Shown piece by piece: positions 63,093 to 64,000 of a stretch of 64,000 nt of DNA. The stretch spans positions 109,358 to 173,357 of the forward strand of contig RPFO01000163.1 in assembly GCA_009746045.1 (NCBI GenBank), in the 5' to 3' direction. The notes beneath the pieces were generated by a model, which was not told the DNA's origin, ran no database searches, and saw only the letters and a list, made by a program, of their open reading frames with translations. The translations under genes were made by a program, and so were the position numbers. The first letter of the stretch is position 1; the number at the start of each line of letters is the position of its first letter. The stretch comes from Mesostigma viride (taxonomy: Eukaryota; Streptophyta; Mesostigmatophyceae; Mesostigmatales; Mesostigmataceae).

Positions 63093-64000
63093 TCACCCTC
63101 TGCCATTATATGGGTTCATCAGCGTGTATAGGACTCTGTACTGAGGCCCTGCAGCCTGTGGCACTTTTGTGAGTGCATCTGCTGCATTGTCAGGGTCTCG
63201 GATGTGAGTCTTGGACTCCAGATAGGTACACTCCTGCTTGAGGACAATCCAGTCCAAATCGGTGTGCACAGCCAAGGGGTTGTCCAGGAAAGAGAGAAGG
63301 GATTGACTGTCAGTCAGCAGATGGGATTTGACACCAGCATAACTACCAGCCTGATGCTGCAACCACACCAGCAGATGGTTCAAGTACCTGGCATGCAACA
63401 CAGCTGAGACCACAGCACGGCATTCTGCTACATTGCTGCTGACTGCCTTGCGCTTGTGGAGTCTGCTGAACCAGGAAACCAAAGATTGCTTGCCAGTGGG
63501 GTTAGACAACATAAATAGCCTGCCTCTCTGGCTTGTACCTTAGTGACTACCCGTGACTCCATGGAACTGTCCATCATGCATGTGATGTGGATGGGTTGGA
63601 ACAGATCCAAGGCATGAAGAATAAGGGGAGGGCCATCATGCAACACCTGTTTAATAGCCCTGACCCTACCTCCATGAGGACATCATCATCCACTCTGCTG
63701 ACCACTGCCAGATGAGGAGCACAAGTGGCACACAGCCAACCTAGCTTACCCCTAATAGTGGGACAGAGATCAGGAGTGATGTCAGAGGGAAGAACATCTT
63801 TGCAAGACATGACATACTCAGGGGATGCTTTGAGAGAACACACCCACTCCTTCTGCTCCTTAAACAGGTTCAGAATGATGCCACAGAACTTGACAGGATC
63901 TTTCCCCAGCTCCAGCTGCTTGCCTAATTCAAAGCTAGCAGACACTTGAGCAATGAAATCCTCCACAGCTGCCCTGGGACCAGTAATGAGCTGATCATCC
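63093..64000 (-). pseudogene. element D pol: RT end and RNase H, cut by the window edge
   Basis: RT connection (FELGKQLELGKDPVKFCGI, TIRGKLGWLCATCAPHLAVV), then RNase H (MMDSSMESR, SSNVAECRAVVS, LLTDSQSLL, and DPDNAADALTK). Frameshifts at about 63,650 and 63,500 break it. It is a third, more distant family of the same type. The protease-like and integrase parts lie outside the window. Confidence 0.7.

Overview
The window is nuclear-type eukaryotic DNA. It holds two spliced host genes in a landscape that is otherwise almost wholly transposable elements, many nested in one another. The mix (APE-type LINEs with an L1-like ORF1, LINE remnants with a restriction-like endonuclease, Copia-like LTR elements, and a plant/algal-looking ABC1 kinase with many short GC-rich exons and AT-richer introns) suggests a green alga. 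That assignment is an inference and is weak. I found no rRNA, tRNA gene, CRISPR array or bacterial-type operon.

Layout. 0-18.3 kb: nested LINEs. A LINE with ORF1 and ORF2 (about 8.23-16.38 kb) is split by a 3,424-bp non-autonomous DNA transposon (10,655-14,078; 38-bp inverted ends, TA target duplication). ORF1-only relatives lie on both sides (1.0-2.8 kb and 16.37-18.26 kb). 18.9-20.9 kb: a two-exon short-chain dehydrogenase/reductase on the minus strand. 20.9-24.5 kb: non-coding DNA with a pair of direct repeats. 24.5-32.8 kb: ten recognised exons of an ABC1/UbiB-family atypical kinase on the plus strand; its first exon was not found. 33.5-47.0 kb: a patchwork of 5'-truncated LINE copies with a restriction-like endonuclease, including a 1.3-kb inverted repeat, plus a second 3,424-bp transposon copy (42,145-45,568) in the opposite orientation. 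47.0-64.0 kb: Copia-like LTR elements on the minus strand. A young element with near-identical LTRs (48,014-56,180) sits in the 3' UTR of an older, decayed one (46,999-62,717), and the 3' part of a third runs off the right edge.

How the parts relate. The two host genes look intact across their recognised exons. The mobile elements are mostly broken by frameshifts, stops, deletions or nested insertions. The most unusual observation is in the LTR elements: two different families share the domain order Gag - integrase - retropepsin-like - RT - RNase H. In known Copia elements the protease precedes integrase. Here the protease-like domain lies after it and carries Asp-Thr-Asn in place of Asp-Thr/Ser-Gly. 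The same families have an extra ORF before gag, LTR ends that are not TG...CA, and a conserved 3' UTR block with a tRNA T-arm-like motif and a 9-mer complementary to the presumed primer site. Other notable items are the ORF1-only LINEs, a stem-loop plus microsatellite tail recurring at LINE 3' ends, and an exact empty site for the DNA transposon inside the same window.
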